Positions 8,853 through 17,459 of a stretch of 38,090 nucleotides of DNA are shown one piece after another. The notes under the pieces were generated by a model. That model searched no databases. It saw only the letters and a program-made list of their open reading frames with translations, and was not told the origin of the DNA. The DNA lies in contig JAFDMD010000008.1 of NCBI GenBank assembly GCA_019306185.1, positions 1 to 38,090 of the forward strand, given 5' to 3'. Source of the DNA: Deltaproteobacteria bacterium (lineage in GTDB: Bacteria; Desulfobacterota; Desulfobacteria; Desulfobacterales; JAFDMD01). Every line of letters starts with the position of its first letter. The first letter of the stretch is position 1. The translations under genes and the position numbers were made by a program.

Positions 8853-9293
8853 ATGCAACTTAATCAATTATCCCCGTCTACGGGGTCTGTAAAGTCAAAA
8901 AAAAGAGTGGGGAGAGGCGTCGGCTCCGGATTTGGAAAAACATCAGGTAGAGGACATAAAGGACATAACTGCCGTTCCGGCGGCGGCGTAAGACCTGGAT
9001 TTGAAGGCGGGCAGATGCCAATACACAGGAGAATTCCCAAACGAGGTTTTACCAATATATTCAAAAAAAAATATGCTATAATAAACATCAGAGATATTAA
9101 AGAGTTTGAAACCGGAACAATTATAGATGAAAAAGAATTGGTTATCAAAAAACTTATATCAGGCAAAAGAGACGGAATAAAACTGCTTGGAAACGGAGAA
9201 ATAGAAACAGCCGTAACCGTTAAGGTAAATAAAGTAAGCCAACAAGCTTTGCGTAAAATAGAAAAAGCGGGCGGAAAAGTAGAGGTTATATAA
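8853..9293 (+). CDS. rplO: 50S ribosomal protein L15
   Basis: A 146-residue L15. The Gly-rich basic N-terminal tail is clear: '[20 protein letters not shown]' followed by [21 protein letters not shown]. The globular C-terminal part ends with [16 protein letters not shown]15 is a late 50S assembly protein. It lies 5 bases after rpmD and 4 bases before secY, the classical arrangement. Confidence 0.97.
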   Translation: MQLNQLSPSTGSVKSKKRVGRGVGSGFGKTSGRGHKGHNCRSGGGVRPGFEGGQMPIHRRIPKRGFTNIFKKKYAIINIRDIKEFETGTIIDEKELVIKKLISGKRDGIKLLGNGEIETAVTVKVNKVSQQALRKIEKAGGKVEVI

Positions 9294-9297
9294 TCAT

Positions 9298-10608
9298 ATG
9301 AGCGCCGCTTCAGGTTTTTCCAATATATTTAAAGTAAAAGAACTTCAAAAAAGAATTTTATATACGCTGGCTCTTATAGGAGTCTATAGAATAGGCGTCC
9401 ATATACCGACGCCGGGTATTGACGGCGCTGCTCTCGCCTCTTTTTTTGCACAAGCAAAAGGAACCCTTTTAGGCTTGTTTGATATGTTTTCGGGAGGAGC
9501 TCTTGAAAGACTATCAATTTTTGCGCTCGGTATAATGCCTTACATAAGCGCGTCCATTATTTTACAGCTTATGACAGTAGCGGTACCCTATCTTGAAAGA
9601 TTAAAAAAAGAGGGGGAACAAGGTAGAAAAAAAATAACTCAATACACCAGATACGGGACAGTATTTTTAAGTATAATACAGGGGTTATTTATAAGTATAG
9701 GATTGGAAAACATGACCGCTCCTGGCGGAGCGTCAATTGTAATAAGCCCCGGATGGACATTTAGGTTAATGACGGTTATTACCCTTACCGCAGGCACCGC
9801 TTTTATTATGTGGCTCGGAGAACAAATTACCGAAAGAGGAATAGGCAACGGCATATCTCTTATAATATTTGCAGGAATTGTCGCCAGAATGCCGCAGGCA
9901 ATAGGCAATACATTCAGACTTGTTTCTACGGGCGAAATGAGTATATTTATGGTTATCCTGCTTGCTGTACTAATGATAGGGGTAATAGGCGTCATAGTCT
10001 TTGTAGAGCAAGGGCAAAGAAGAATTACCGTTCAGTATGCAAAAAGAATAGTCGGTAGAAAAATTTACGGCGGACAAGATACCTATCTGCCGCTTAAAGT
10101 CAATACATCCGGAGTAATACCTCCTATTTTTGCATCATCTATAATAATGTTTCCGGCTACTATAGGAAGCTTTATAAAAGTTCCATGGGTGCAAAACATT
10201 TCAAATGCAATACAACCCGGAAGTTTTATATATGAGGCGCTTTTTGTTGGTTTTATATTTTTCTTCTGCTACTTTTACACCGCGGTTACCTTTAATCCGG
10301 ACGACGTAGCGGATAATATGAAAAAACAGGGCGGCTACATACCGGGTATAAGACCGGGCAAAAGAACAAGCGCTTATATAGATAAAATATTAACCAGAAT
10401 TACACTTGGAGGCGCTATATACGTTTCCATAATATGCGTTTTACCGTCTTTATTAATCACGCAGTTTGATGTTCCGTTTTATTTTGGGGGCACTGCCTTA
10501 TTAATTGTTGTAGGCGTTGCGATAGATACTGTAGCTCAGATGGAATCTCATATGTTATCAAGGCATTATGAAGGTTTTTTGAAAAAAAAAACAAAAGGAA
10601 GATATTAG
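9298..10608 (+). CDS. secY: Protein translocase subunit SecY
   Basis: A 436-residue integral membrane protein with about ten hydrophobic segments, the channel pore of the Sec translocon. Recognisable stretches are '[19 protein letters not shown]' at the N-terminus, the plug and TM2 region '[20 protein letters not shown]', '[19 protein letters not shown]' in TM4-5, and the cytosolic loop '[20 protein letters not shown]' needed for SecA coupling. It follows rplO at 4 bases. The adk and map genes that often follow secY are missing; infA comes directly after. Confidence 0.98.
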   Translation: MSAASGFSNIFKVKELQKRILYTLALIGVYRIGVHIPTPGIDGAALASFFAQAKGTLLGLFDMFSGGALERLSIFALGIMPYISASIILQLMTVAVPYLERLKKEGEQGRKKITQYTRYGTVFLSIIQGLFISIGLENMTAPGGASIVISPGWTFRLMTVITLTAGTAFIMWLGEQITERGIGNGISLIIFAGIVARMPQAIGNTFRLVSTGEMSIFMVILLAVLMIGVIGVIVFVEQGQRRITVQYAKRIVGRKIYGGQDTYLPLKVNTSGVIPPIFASSIIMFPATIGSFIKVPWVQNISNAIQPGSFIYEALFVGFIFFFCYFYTAVTFNPDDVADNMKKQGGYIPGIRPGKRTSAYIDKILTRITLGGAIYVSIICVLPSLLITQFDVPFYFGGTALLIVVGVAIDTVAQMESHMLSRHYEGFLKKKTKGRY

Positions 10609-10617
10609 GAGCGTTTA

Positions 10618-10836
10618 ATGGCTAAAGAAGAACCTATACAAGTAGAAGGAAAAGTTATAGAAACACTGCCGAATGCTATGTTTAAAGTAGAGCTTCAAAA
10701 TAACCATATTGTTTTAGCTCATATATCCGGAAAAATGAGGATGAATTTTATTAAAATACTACCCGGAGATACGGTAACTTTAGAACTTTCCCCCTATGAC
10801 CTAACTCGAGGCAGAATTATATACAGGAAAAAATAA
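10618..10836 (+). CDS. infA: Translation initiation factor IF-1
   Basis: A 72-residue IF-1 of exact family length with the S1/OB fold: '[20 protein letters not shown]' followed by [22 protein letters not shown], and a C-terminal [13 protein letters not shown]-1 occupies the A site during initiation and aids IF-2 and IF-3. TTAGGAG precedes the ATG. It lies 9 bases behind secY, in the position normally taken after map, and 30 bases before rpmJ. Confidence 0.97.
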   Translation: MAKEEPIQVEGKVIETLPNAMFKVELQNNHIVLAHISGKMRMNFIKILPGDTVTLELSPYDLTRGRIIYRKK

Positions 10837-10866
10837 GCCTCTTATTTTATAACGGAGTATTTAAAA

Positions 10867-10980
10867 ATGAAAGTGAGAGCGTCTGTTAAAAAAATTTGCA
10901 ATAAATGCAAAATTATCAAACGAAAAAACGTTATCAGAGTTATATGCGAAAACAAAAGACATAAACAAAGACAGGGATAA
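10867..10980 (+). CDS. rpmJ: 50S ribosomal protein L36, zinc-binding type
   Basis: A 37-residue frame with ATG at 10867 and TAA at 10978-10980. The protein starts [17 protein letters not shown] and ends in [10 protein letters not shown]. Zinc ligands of the C+ form are Cys11, Cys14 and Cys27 plus His32. L36 stabilises 23S rRNA near the factor-binding region. A GGAG-type site is 8 bases upstream. It sits between infA and rpsM as in most bacteria. It is very short but unmistakable. Confidence 0.96.
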   Translation: MKVRASVKKICNKCKIIKRKNVIRVICENKRHKQRQG

Positions 10981-10994
10981 AAGGAGGATGAATT

Positions 10995-11378
10995 TTGGCA
11001 AGAATAGCGGGCGTTGACCTACCTAAAAACAAACGTGTCGAAATAGGTTTGACATATATTTACGGCATTGGTTTGAGCGTTTCTAAAAAAATACTGGAAA
11101 GCCTCAAAATTAACCCTGATACTAAAGTTGAAAGCCTGTCGGAATCCGAAGTCAGAGATATTAGGAAGATAATTGATAATCAATACAAAGTAGAAGGGGA
11201 GCTTCGGACGCAATTATCAATGAACATTAAGAGGTTAATGGATCTTGGTTTATATAGAGGACTTAGACACAGAAAATCCTTGCCTGTAAGAGGACAAAGA
11301 ACAAGCACTAACGCAAGGACAAGAAAAGGTCCGAGAAGGGCGGCGATCAAGAAAAAAGCCGTAGCCGGTAAGAAATAA
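10995..11378 (+). CDS. rpsM: 30S ribosomal protein S13
   Basis: A 127-residue S13 starting at TTG, with AAGGAGG 7 bases before it. The family start [19 protein letters not shown] begins exactly there. The helix-two-turns-helix '[15 protein letters not shown]' and the C-terminal tail '[20 protein letters not shown]' followed by RTRKGPRRA are conserved. S13 bridges the 30S head to the 50S subunit (bridges B1a and B1b). It opens the alpha-operon part of the block. Confidence 0.97.
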   Translation: MARIAGVDLPKNKRVEIGLTYIYGIGLSVSKKILESLKINPDTKVESLSESEVRDIRKIIDNQYKVEGELRTQLSMNIKRLMDLGLYRGLRHRKSLPVRGQRTSTNARTRKGPRRAAIKKKAVAGKK

Positions 11379-11400
11379 GTAAAAATAAAGGTGTAAATTA

Positions 11401-11790
11401 ATGGCAAAAGTAAAAAGAGTTCGTACTAAAAGAGAGAGAAAAAATATTTCTTCGGGAGTAGTACATATTCAATCCACTTTTAATAATACAATTATAACAA
11501 TCAGCGACGTCGCCGGCAATGTTATTTCATGGGCAAGTTCCGGAATGCAAGGTTTAAAAGGCTCCAGAAAAAGCACGCCCTTTGCGGCGCAAATCTCTGC
11601 AGAAAATGCTGCGAAAAAGGCTATGGATCACGGCATGAAAACCGTGGAAGTTTATGTAAAAGGCCCCGGCGCAGGCAGAGAATCCGCATTGCGAGCTCTT
11701 CAGGCGGCAGGTTTTGTTATAACATTAATAAAAGATGTAACGCCGAGTCCTCATAATGGGTGCAGACCTCCTAAAAAACGTAGAGTCTAA
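11401..11790 (+). CDS. rpsK: 30S ribosomal protein S11
   Basis: A 129-residue S11 with '[20 protein letters not shown]' followed by [26 protein letters not shown], and the C-terminal [18 protein letters not shown], which is near-invariant. S11 forms part of the 30S platform at the E site. The start is ATG with a GGTG leader. A 74-base spacer separates it from rpsD. Confidence 0.97.
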   Translation: MAKVKRVRTKRERKNISSGVVHIQSTFNNTIITISDVAGNVISWASSGMQGLKGSRKSTPFAAQISAENAAKKAMDHGMKTVEVYVKGPGAGRESALRALQAAGFVITLIKDVTPSPHNGCRPPKKRRV

Positions 11791-11864
11791 CCCATATAAG
11801 TTCAAAATATATAACTCAAATAATGTAATATATAGGCGTAAAAAATAAAAGGGAGGAAAAATAT

Positions 11865-12494
11865 TTGGCACGATATACAGGGGCAGTTTGCCGATTATGT
11901 CGCAGGGAAAATTTAAAACTCTTTCTAAAAGGAGATAGATGCTATTCGGATAAATGCGCTTTTGATAGAAAAAGCTATGCTCCGGGCCAGCATGGGCAAA
12001 GACGGGGTAGAAAAATATCAGATTACGGCATTCAATTACGCGAAAAGCAGAAAGTAAAACGAATATACGGTTTATCTGAAAAACAGTTTAGGTTATTTTT
12101 TCAAAGAGCGGATAGAAAAAAAGGAATTACAGGAGCTAATCTTTTAATATTTTTGGAAAAAAGACTTGATAATATAGTTTATAATTTAGGTTTTGCCAGT
12201 TCCAGAACACATGGAAGACATTTCGTGCGCCATAATCATTTTTTGGTAAACGGACGAAAAGTTAATATACCATCTTTTCAGGTTAACGTAGGCGATGTTA
12301 TCGAGGTTAAAGAAAAAAGTAGAAATATTAAAGCGATAACAGACGCTATTGAAACTGCGGTAAGACGCGAAATCCCGAAATGGCTTGAAGTTGATAAAGA
12401 AAATTTCAAAGGAATCGTTAAAGCTATACCTGCAAGAGAAGATATTTCTATGCCGATTCAAGAACAATTGATAGTAGAGCTTTACTCCAAGTAA
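11865..12494 (+). CDS. rpsD: 30S ribosomal protein S4, zinc-binding type
   Basis: A 209-residue S4 starting at TTG with GGGAGG 8 bases upstream. The N-terminus has a four-cysteine zinc site: '[18 protein letters not shown]' and then CysAla after YSDK (CxxC...CxxxxxC), as in the C+ form. An S4 RNA-binding domain follows, '[20 protein letters not shown]' and '[20 protein letters not shown]'. S4 nucleates 30S assembly and in E. coli represses the alpha operon. It is followed by rpoA after 45 bases. Confidence 0.97.
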   Translation: MARYTGAVCRLCRRENLKLFLKGDRCYSDKCAFDRKSYAPGQHGQRRGRKISDYGIQLREKQKVKRIYGLSEKQFRLFFQRADRKKGITGANLLIFLEKRLDNIVYNLGFASSRTHGRHFVRHNHFLVNGRKVNIPSFQVNVGDVIEVKEKSRNIKAITDAIETAVRREIPKWLEVDKENFKGIVKAIPAREDISMPIQEQLIVELYSK

Positions 12495-12539
12495 AATATT
12501 TTTATTATCATTTTTCAGCATTAACTTCCGGAGATTAAT

Positions 12540-13562
12540 ATGTCAGAAAATAAAATAATGTCTATCAACTGGCGTGAATTGATAAGTCCGAACAAAATTG
12601 ATTTTAGCGGCAATTCCTTTTATGGAAAATTCGTATGCGAACCTCTTGAAAGAGGATTCGGCTTAACTATAGGAAACTCTTTAAGAAGAGTAATACTTTC
12701 TTCAATATACGGAGCGGCTATTGTTTCGGTAAAATTCGATTCCGTTTTGCATGAATTTAGCGCTATAGACGGGGTATTAGAGGATGTCTCGGAGATCATA
12801 CTAAATCTTAAAGGAATAAGGCTTAGAATGACGGACGCTTCCAAACCGAGAACAATTACGCTTAATAAAAAGGGAGAATCCGAGGCGACCGCAGCGGATA
12901 TAATAAGCGAAGACGGAAGAGTAGAAGTTTTAAATCCGGAGCGCCATATTGCGACTCTTACTTCCGAAGATGCCTCTTTAAATATGGTAATGACCGTAAA
13001 TATAGGCAAGGGCTATGCTTTATCCGAAGCAAATAAAGACGCGGACGCTTCTATAAATACAATACCGATTGATGCAATATTTTCGCCTATAAAAAGAGTA
13101 AATTATAATATAACAAACGCAAGGGTAGGGCAGAAAACCGATTATGAAAAATTAACCCTTGAAATTTGGACGGACGGCACGGTTTTTCCAAGAGATGTAG
13201 TTGCTTATGCGGCTAAAATAATCAAAGAACAAATTTCGATATTTATCAATTTTGACGAAAATGAAGTCGCGGTTAAAAAAGAGGAGAAAGAGGAGAAGGA
13301 AGAGTTGCAATTTAATCCGAATTTGTTAAAAGACGTAGATGAATTAGAACTCTCCGTAAGAAGCGCAAATTGTCTTAAAAGCGCTGATATAAATAAAATA
13401 CACGAATTGGTGGTTAAAACCGAAAACGAAATGCTTAAAACTAAAAATTTCGGTAGAAAATCTTTAAATGAAATAAAAGAAATTTTAGAAGCAATGGGAT
13501 TGAGCCTTGGTATGAGTCTTGACGATTTTAAAATTTCAGAAGAAAACGATATAGAGGAATAG
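12540..13562 (+). CDS. rpoA: RNA polymerase alpha subunit
   Basis: A 340-residue alpha subunit. The N-terminal assembly domain shows '[20 protein letters not shown]' followed by [14 protein letters not shown], and the C-terminal DNA-binding domain is '[20 protein letters not shown]' with [23 protein letters not shown]. The linker, near residues 245-260, is an acidic/Lys-rich EEKEEKEE tract, longer in charge than usual. It lies between rpsD and rplQ as in other bacteria, with 4 bases to rplQ. Confidence 0.98.
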   Translation: MSENKIMSINWRELISPNKIDFSGNSFYGKFVCEPLERGFGLTIGNSLRRVILSSIYGAAIVSVKFDSVLHEFSAIDGVLEDVSEIILNLKGIRLRMTDASKPRTITLNKKGESEATAADIISEDGRVEVLNPERHIATLTSEDASLNMVMTVNIGKGYALSEANKDADASINTIPIDAIFSPIKRVNYNITNARVGQKTDYEKLTLEIWTDGTVFPRDVVAYAAKIIKEQISIFINFDENEVAVKKEEKEEKEELQFNPNLLKDVDELELSVRSANCLKSADINKIHELVVKTENEMLKTKNFGRKSLNEIKEILEAMGLSLGMSLDDFKISEENDIEE

Positions 13563-13566
13563 GGCA

Positions 13567-13920
13567 ATGAGACATAGAAAAGCCGGAGTAAAATTAGGCA
13601 GAACTTCAAGTCATAGAAAAGCTATGTTTAAAAACATGCTAACTTCTTTGTTAAAATATGGAAAAATCACTACAACAGACGTTAAGGCGAAAGAAATCAG
13701 ACGCAGAGCGGATAATATAATTACTTTGGCAAAAAAAGGAGACCTGCATTCCAGAAGGCAGGCTCTTGCCATTGTCGCCGAAAAAAATATAGTCCATAAA
13801 TTATTTGAAGAAGCGCCTAAAAGATTCGGCGCTTCCGCCGGAGGTTATACCAGAATAACCAAAATAGGAAGAAGAGCGGGCGATGCCGCTCCAATCTCTA
13901 TAATTGAGTTTATTTCATAG
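13567..13920 (+). CDS. rplQ: 50S ribosomal protein L17
   Basis: A 117-residue L17 starting MRHRKAGVKLGRTSSHRKAM, with 'TDVKAKEIRRRADNIITLAK' and the C-terminal GGYTRITKIGRRAGDAAPISIIE. It is the last gene of the ribosomal block. It converges on the IHF-type gene with only 4 bases between the two stop codons; a 12-base palindrome (ATAGCGCGCTAT, 13917-13928) spans both stops but has too small a loop to be a good terminator. No other terminator is visible. Confidence 0.97.
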   Translation: MRHRKAGVKLGRTSSHRKAMFKNMLTSLLKYGKITTTDVKAKEIRRRADNIITLAKKGDLHSRRQALAIVAEKNIVHKLFEEAPKRFGASAGGYTRITKIGRRAGDAAPISIIEFIS

Positions 13921-13924
13921 CGCG

Positions 13925-14203
13925 CTATCCGTTGATTTTTTTACGCAGTTTGCCGGAACATTTAAAGGAGATAACCCTTTTTGCGTTCAGTATTAGATTT
14001 TTGCCTGTCGCGGGATTTCTTCCTTTTCTGGCTTCCTTATCTTTTACGCAGAATCTGCCGAAGCGGGTAATAAGAAGATCATTATTTTTTTCAAGATTAC
14101 TTTTTAAAATTTCAAGAAGCGATTCCACAATATCTACCGATTGTTTTTGAGTAAAACCGAGTTCGCACGTTTTGGATATTATATCGTTTTTAGTTAATGC
14201 CAT
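13925..14203 (-). CDS. ihfA: Integration host factor / HU family DNA-bending protein
   Basis: A 92-residue HU/IHF family protein that bends DNA as a dimer. The start MALTKNDIISKTCELGFTQ, the central beta-arm 'RFGRFCVKDKEARKGRNPAT' and the C-terminal ISFKCSGKLRKKING match the IHF alpha type better than HU, because of FCVKDKxARxGRNPxTG and FKCSGxLR. Pairing with IHF beta cannot be shown here. It lies 22 bases downstream of glyA on the same strand, so it is probably cotranscribed with it, and it converges on rplQ. Confidence 0.8.
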   Translation of the reverse strand: MALTKNDIISKTCELGFTQKQSVDIVESLLEILKSNLEKNNDLLITRFGRFCVKDKEARKGRNPATGKNLILNAKRVISFKCSGKLRKKING

Positions 14204-14225
14204 ATTTAAATGCTCCTATAATTAA

Positions 14226-15470
14226 TTAATATTGGTAAATCGGAAATTTTTCGCACAAATCACGAACCTCTTTTTTTATACTTCTTATAACTTGCGCGTC
14301 TTCCTTATGTTTTAAAATCATAGTTATAAATTCCGCTATCTTAATCATCTCCGGCTCCTTCATACCTCTTGTAGTAACCGCCGAAGAGCCAATTCTAATG
14401 CCGCCGGTAATTGTAGCGGACGAGGAATCAAAAGGCACCGTATTTTTATTTACGGTAATTCCGGCGGTTTCCAATACTTCTTCGGCTTCTTTACCGGTAA
14501 TATTTAAGTTTCTTAAATCAATAAGAATCATATGATTATCCGTTCCGCCCGAAATAAGCTTAACCCCTTCTTTTGCAAGCGTACCGGCAAGCGTTTTAGC
14601 GTTTAGAACAATGTTACGTTGATAATTGCAAAATTCTTTTGAAGAAGCCTCTTTAAACGCTATAGCTTTTGCCGCTATTACATGCATAAGAGGTCCGCCT
14701 TGCATACCCGGGAATATTGCGGAATTAATTTTTTTGCTAAATTCGGCTTTTGCAAGAATCATGCCTCCTCTGGGTCCTCTTAAGGTTTTATGAGTAGTAG
14801 TGGTTGCAACGTCTGCAAAAGGCATTGGAGACGGATGAACTCCCGCTGCTATAAGACCGGCTATATGAGCCATATCGACCATTAAATACGCGTTTGCCGA
14901 TTTTGCAATTTCGCTAAATCTTTTAAAATCTAAAATTCTCGGATAAGCGCTTGCTCCGGCTACAATTAATTTGGGTTTATGGTTTACGGCAAGCCTTTCA
15001 ATCTCCTCATAATCAATACGTTCCGTATCCTTATTAAGTCCGTAATGAATAATATTATAAATATTGCCGGAAAAATTTACTTTGGCTCCATGAGTAAGAT
15101 GGCCTCCATGAGAAAGCTTCATACTTAAAATAGTATCTCCGGGATTTAAAAGGGCAAAATATACCCCCATGTTTGCTTGGGAACCGGAATGCGGCTGAAC
15201 ATTTGCATATTCCGCATTAAAAAGCGCTTTTGCGCGGTTGATTGCAAGCTTTTCCGCTTCGTCTGCAAACTCGCACCCTCCATAGTATCTTGCTTTAGGA
15301 TACCCCTCGGCGTATTTATTGGTTAAAATGCTTCCCTGAGCCTCCATCACAGCCTTACTTACTATATTTTCAGAAGCTATAAGCTCCAGAGTATATTGTT
15401 GTCTTTCCGTTTCATCTGCAATTATTTTTTCTATTTCGGGATCAACCTTTTTTATATAGTTGAAATTCAT
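14226..15470 (-). CDS. glyA: Serine hydroxymethyltransferase
   Basis: A 414-residue PLP enzyme that interconverts serine and glycine with tetrahydrofolate, feeding the one-carbon pool. Motifs include '[20 protein letters not shown]' followed by [15 protein letters not shown], and the PLP-lysine segment '[18 protein letters not shown]' with the Schiff-base Lys in HKT. Length is normal. GGAG sits 11 bases before the ATG. It probably leads a two-gene unit with the IHF-type gene. Confidence 0.97.
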   Translation of the reverse strand: MNFNYIKKVDPEIEKIIADETERQQYTLELIASENIVSKAVMEAQGSILTNKYAEGYPKARYYGGCEFADEAEKLAINRAKALFNAEYANVQPHSGSQANMGVYFALLNPGDTILSMKLSHGGHLTHGAKVNFSGNIYNIIHYGLNKDTERIDYEEIERLAVNHKPKLIVAGASAYPRILDFKRFSEIAKSANAYLMVDMAHIAGLIAAGVHPSPMPFADVATTTTHKTLRGPRGGMILAKAEFSKKINSAIFPGMQGGPLMHVIAAKAIAFKEASSKEFCNYQRNIVLNAKTLAGTLAKEGVKLISGGTDNHMILIDLRNLNITGKEAEEVLETAGITVNKNTVPFDSSSATITGGIRIGSSAVTTRGMKEPEMIKIAEFITMILKHKEDAQVIRSIKKEVRDLCEKFPIYQY

Positions 15471-16113
15471 GCTTTTTTTGATACTCCATTATTGAAAGTT
15501 ATATAAAGATTATTGATTTAATTAAATTATCCGAAAATATCAAGTATAATTTTTAATTATGTTATGTTTGCGTAATTTATTTGTATTACTGTTAAGTTTA
15601 TTACGCGTCAAGGTTGTAAAATTAATGCATAGCGCTTTTAATTCGTTGTGGCTTTTTTAAAAAAAGTTATAATATTGCCGAACTATCTACAAAAACAACA
15701 GGCTTTATAGATATGAATTTATAAAATATATAACCGTAATTTTTACGAAAGAATATGTTAAACAAGATATACCGAGCATATTGCGTACGTTTTAAAAATA
15801 ATATTCCGTCCGGTATGTTGAATTCTTTTAACCTTATATTGAAAGATGAGTAGCCAGATTTCGAAAGTTTAACGATTTTGTTTACTCTCTTGTTCTGGCG
15901 GGTTACAGAGCCAGCGAGGTATAGCCAGATAAATATTTGAATTATAAGCAAGAAAGGTTTTATTTGATAACCGGTTTCATTTTATATGTTGTTTATCCTT
16001 CAAGCGCGATTGGAATAATAGAGGGCGCTTCGCTATGATTAGGGTAAATGGCGAGGGTTTTTTTTATTATTAAGAAAATAAGTATATTTTAAAAATATAT
16101 AAATAATCAATAG
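15471..16113. other. AT-rich intergenic region between glyA and the ferredoxin gene; no recognised gene
   Basis: A 643-base stretch should hold the glyA promoter, but no convincing -35/-10 pair was found. A minus-strand frame at 15667-15951 could give 94 residues from a TTG start. It has no Shine-Dalgarno site and no family I recognise, and its composition (many Lys, Ile, Phe) is what AT-rich DNA gives by chance; a decayed gene is possible. The segment near 16055 contains GCGAGGGTTTTTTTTATTATT, T-rich but without a clear stem. No tRNA or structured RNA was seen. Confidence 0.4.
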
Positions 16114-16299
16114 TTATACTTCAAAAAATATGCAGTCTTCCGGACAGTTTGTTGCCGCTTCTTTTATACAATCTTTATCATATTCTTTTATATCCAAAAT
16201 TTCTATAAAACCGGCTTTGTTTATTTTAAATATTTTCGGACATAATTCTACGCATATTTCGCAAAGGACGCAATCGGATAAATTTATAATAGGTTTCAT
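16114..16299 (-). CDS. Single-cluster [4Fe-4S] ferredoxin
   Basis: A 61-residue acidic ferredoxin. Cys10, Cys13 and Cys16 in 'CVLCEICVELCPKIF', together with Cys52 in the C-terminal NCPEDC, are the expected cluster ligands. Cys20 and Cys44 occupy the positions that form a disulfide in Desulfovibrio gigas ferredoxin II, which this closely resembles. Cys56 is an extra cysteine. It is the last gene of the hcp, HD-protein, ferredoxin run on the minus strand, 52 bases after the HD-protein gene. It could be an electron donor to the hybrid cluster protein; that link is inference from position. Confidence 0.85.
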   Translation of the reverse strand: MKPIINLSDCVLCEICVELCPKIFKINKAGFIEILDIKEYDKDCIKEAATNCPEDCIFFEV

Positions 16300-16351
16300 A
16301 TTGTTATAATTTTTATTATTAGTTTTTTTTCGCTTGTTAAAACGCTCTTCT

Positions 16352-17086
16352 TTATATCTTTTTTTTAAAAGTTTTTAAAGCCTCTTTTTTACCGGCTTTT
16401 GTAAAAAAAAGTTTATCGGCTCTTTTTTGCAATTTTTGATAATCGATCGGCTCTTTTTTATTTTTTTCTTCCAGATTTACTATTAAATCCGCATCGTATA
16501 ATATTTTAAAGTTTAATGTCTCCTCTTTAAGCGGGGTATGATGACGTTCTATTATATCGCATACCTCTTTTATAAGATTATTCGGAGCGTTAAGTTTTGA
16601 AAGGATATTTTTTGCTATGGGGTATCCTACGACCTCATGATGTTTTGCGGCGGCGCTTTTATATTTTTTTTCCGCCTCCGGTATGCCTATATCGTGAAGA
16701 TATGCCGAAGCCATAACAACCGCCATATTACCGCCCTCTTTTTTGCCTATTTTATCCGCATAACCGGCTACGTTTAAGGCATGGGATACTTTTTTAAAAT
16801 CGGCTCCGAAATATTTTTTCATTTCGGTTTCTATTTTTTCTTTAAGCAGATCGCCTCTTTTTTTTAAAAATTCTTCCGGAAGGGTATCTATGCAGTTTTT
16901 GGCAAATTTGCAATAAGCCGCGCATCCGAAATCCATTTTCGGATTTACGAATTTATGCCCGCATTTGCCGCATTTTCGAGTTGTGTCGTCTTTAAAAAAT
17001 TCTACGGATACGCCGCATTCGGGGCATTTTACGTTGAAGATTGAATTTGCATTCCAATATTGCGTATCTTGTCCGGGACATTTCAT
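16352..17086 (-). CDS. HD-domain phosphohydrolase-like protein with N-terminal zinc ribbon
   Basis: A 244-residue protein. Residues 21-42 form a zinc ribbon (CPEC at 21-24, CGKC at 39-42). Cys3, Cys55, Cys59 and Cys65 make a second cysteine set that might bind metal or an Fe-S centre. Residues about 100-205 form an HD domain: His102 in SHALNVAGYA, the His131-Asp132 pair in AYLHDIGIP, His149/His150, His182/His183 in ERHHTP, and Asp198/Asp200. HD domains usually hydrolyse phosphoesters of nucleotides; the substrate is unknown. It is downstream of hcp on the same strand but separated by a 373-base repeat-bearing gap. The start ATG is 7 bases after GGAG. Confidence 0.8.
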   Translation of the reverse strand: MKCPGQDTQYWNANSIFNVKCPECGVSVEFFKDDTTRKCGKCGHKFVNPKMDFGCAAYCKFAKNCIDTLPEEFLKKRGDLLKEKIETEMKKYFGADFKKVSHALNVAGYADKIGKKEGGNMAVVMASAYLHDIGIPEAEKKYKSAAAKHHEVVGYPIAKNILSKLNAPNNLIKEVCDIIERHHTPLKEETLNFKILYDADLIVNLEEKNKKEPIDYQKLQKRADKLFFTKAGKKEALKTFKKKI

Positions 17087-17459
17087 GATATGCTCCTTCC
17101 GTTTGAATTTTGCCGGATAACTTTGTAGTTTATTCGTTTGCGTCGTTGAAAAATTTTTTTAATCCTCGAAATATTATATATATTCCTGCGGTTAAAAAAT
17201 TTTTTCGCCTTGCAAACAAATAAACTACTTTGTTATACACACAAACTTTTATGCCTTGTTAAAGCTTTCGCCTTTAGTCAATGCCGAAACCTGCATTTTA
17301 AGCGTAAACAGTTTTGCCGTCGCCTGAAAAGTATCAATAAGTTAAAGCTTAATAAAATATATAAAAAATCGATCTGTTATTTATCGTTTTTTATTAAGGG
17401 ATTTTTCTTGCCGCGTTTGTTGAAATGACAATCAAAAAAATATTTGTTTCAATAAACAG
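17087..17459. other. 373-base hcp/HD-protein spacer holding repeats only
   Basis: Apart from family H copy 1, this gap has no gene signal. At 17394-17437 it contains AAGGGATTTTTCTTGCCGCG followed by TTTGTTGAAATGACAATCAAA, a diverged copy of the GTCATTTCGACGAG unit found near 35.3-35.9 kb. A plus-strand frame at 17210-17428 is encoded by the repeat and is not credible. Confidence 0.6.
17115..17249. repeat. Hairpin repeat element, family H copy 1
   Basis: A 135-base sequence almost identical to 21077-21211. It is an imperfect inverted repeat: the left arm (CTTTGTAGTTTATTCGTTTG followed by CGTCGTTGAAAAATTTTTTT) pairs with the reverse complement of the right arm (AAAAAATTTTTTCGCCTTGC then AAACAAATAAACTACTTTG), around a core of about 30 bases. 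It has no coding capacity. It lies between hcp and the HD-protein gene, so transcription through it would form a long hairpin. It looks like a small non-autonomous mobile or REP-like element. Confidence 0.8.

Noticed and set aside
13917-13928. Terminator at the rplQ / IHF convergence
   Set aside because: ATAGCGCGCTAT is a perfect palindrome but leaves only a four-base stem with a loop; no T-run follows on either strand in a usable position.
15667-15951. 94-residue minus-strand frame between glyA and the ferredoxin gene
   Set aside because: TTG start without ribosome binding site, no recognisable family, composition expected from AT-rich DNA. A decayed gene cannot be excluded.
17210-17428. 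Plus-strand 72-residue frame behind hcp
   Set aside because: It is encoded by family H copy 1 and adjacent AT-rich sequence, with no ribosome binding site.
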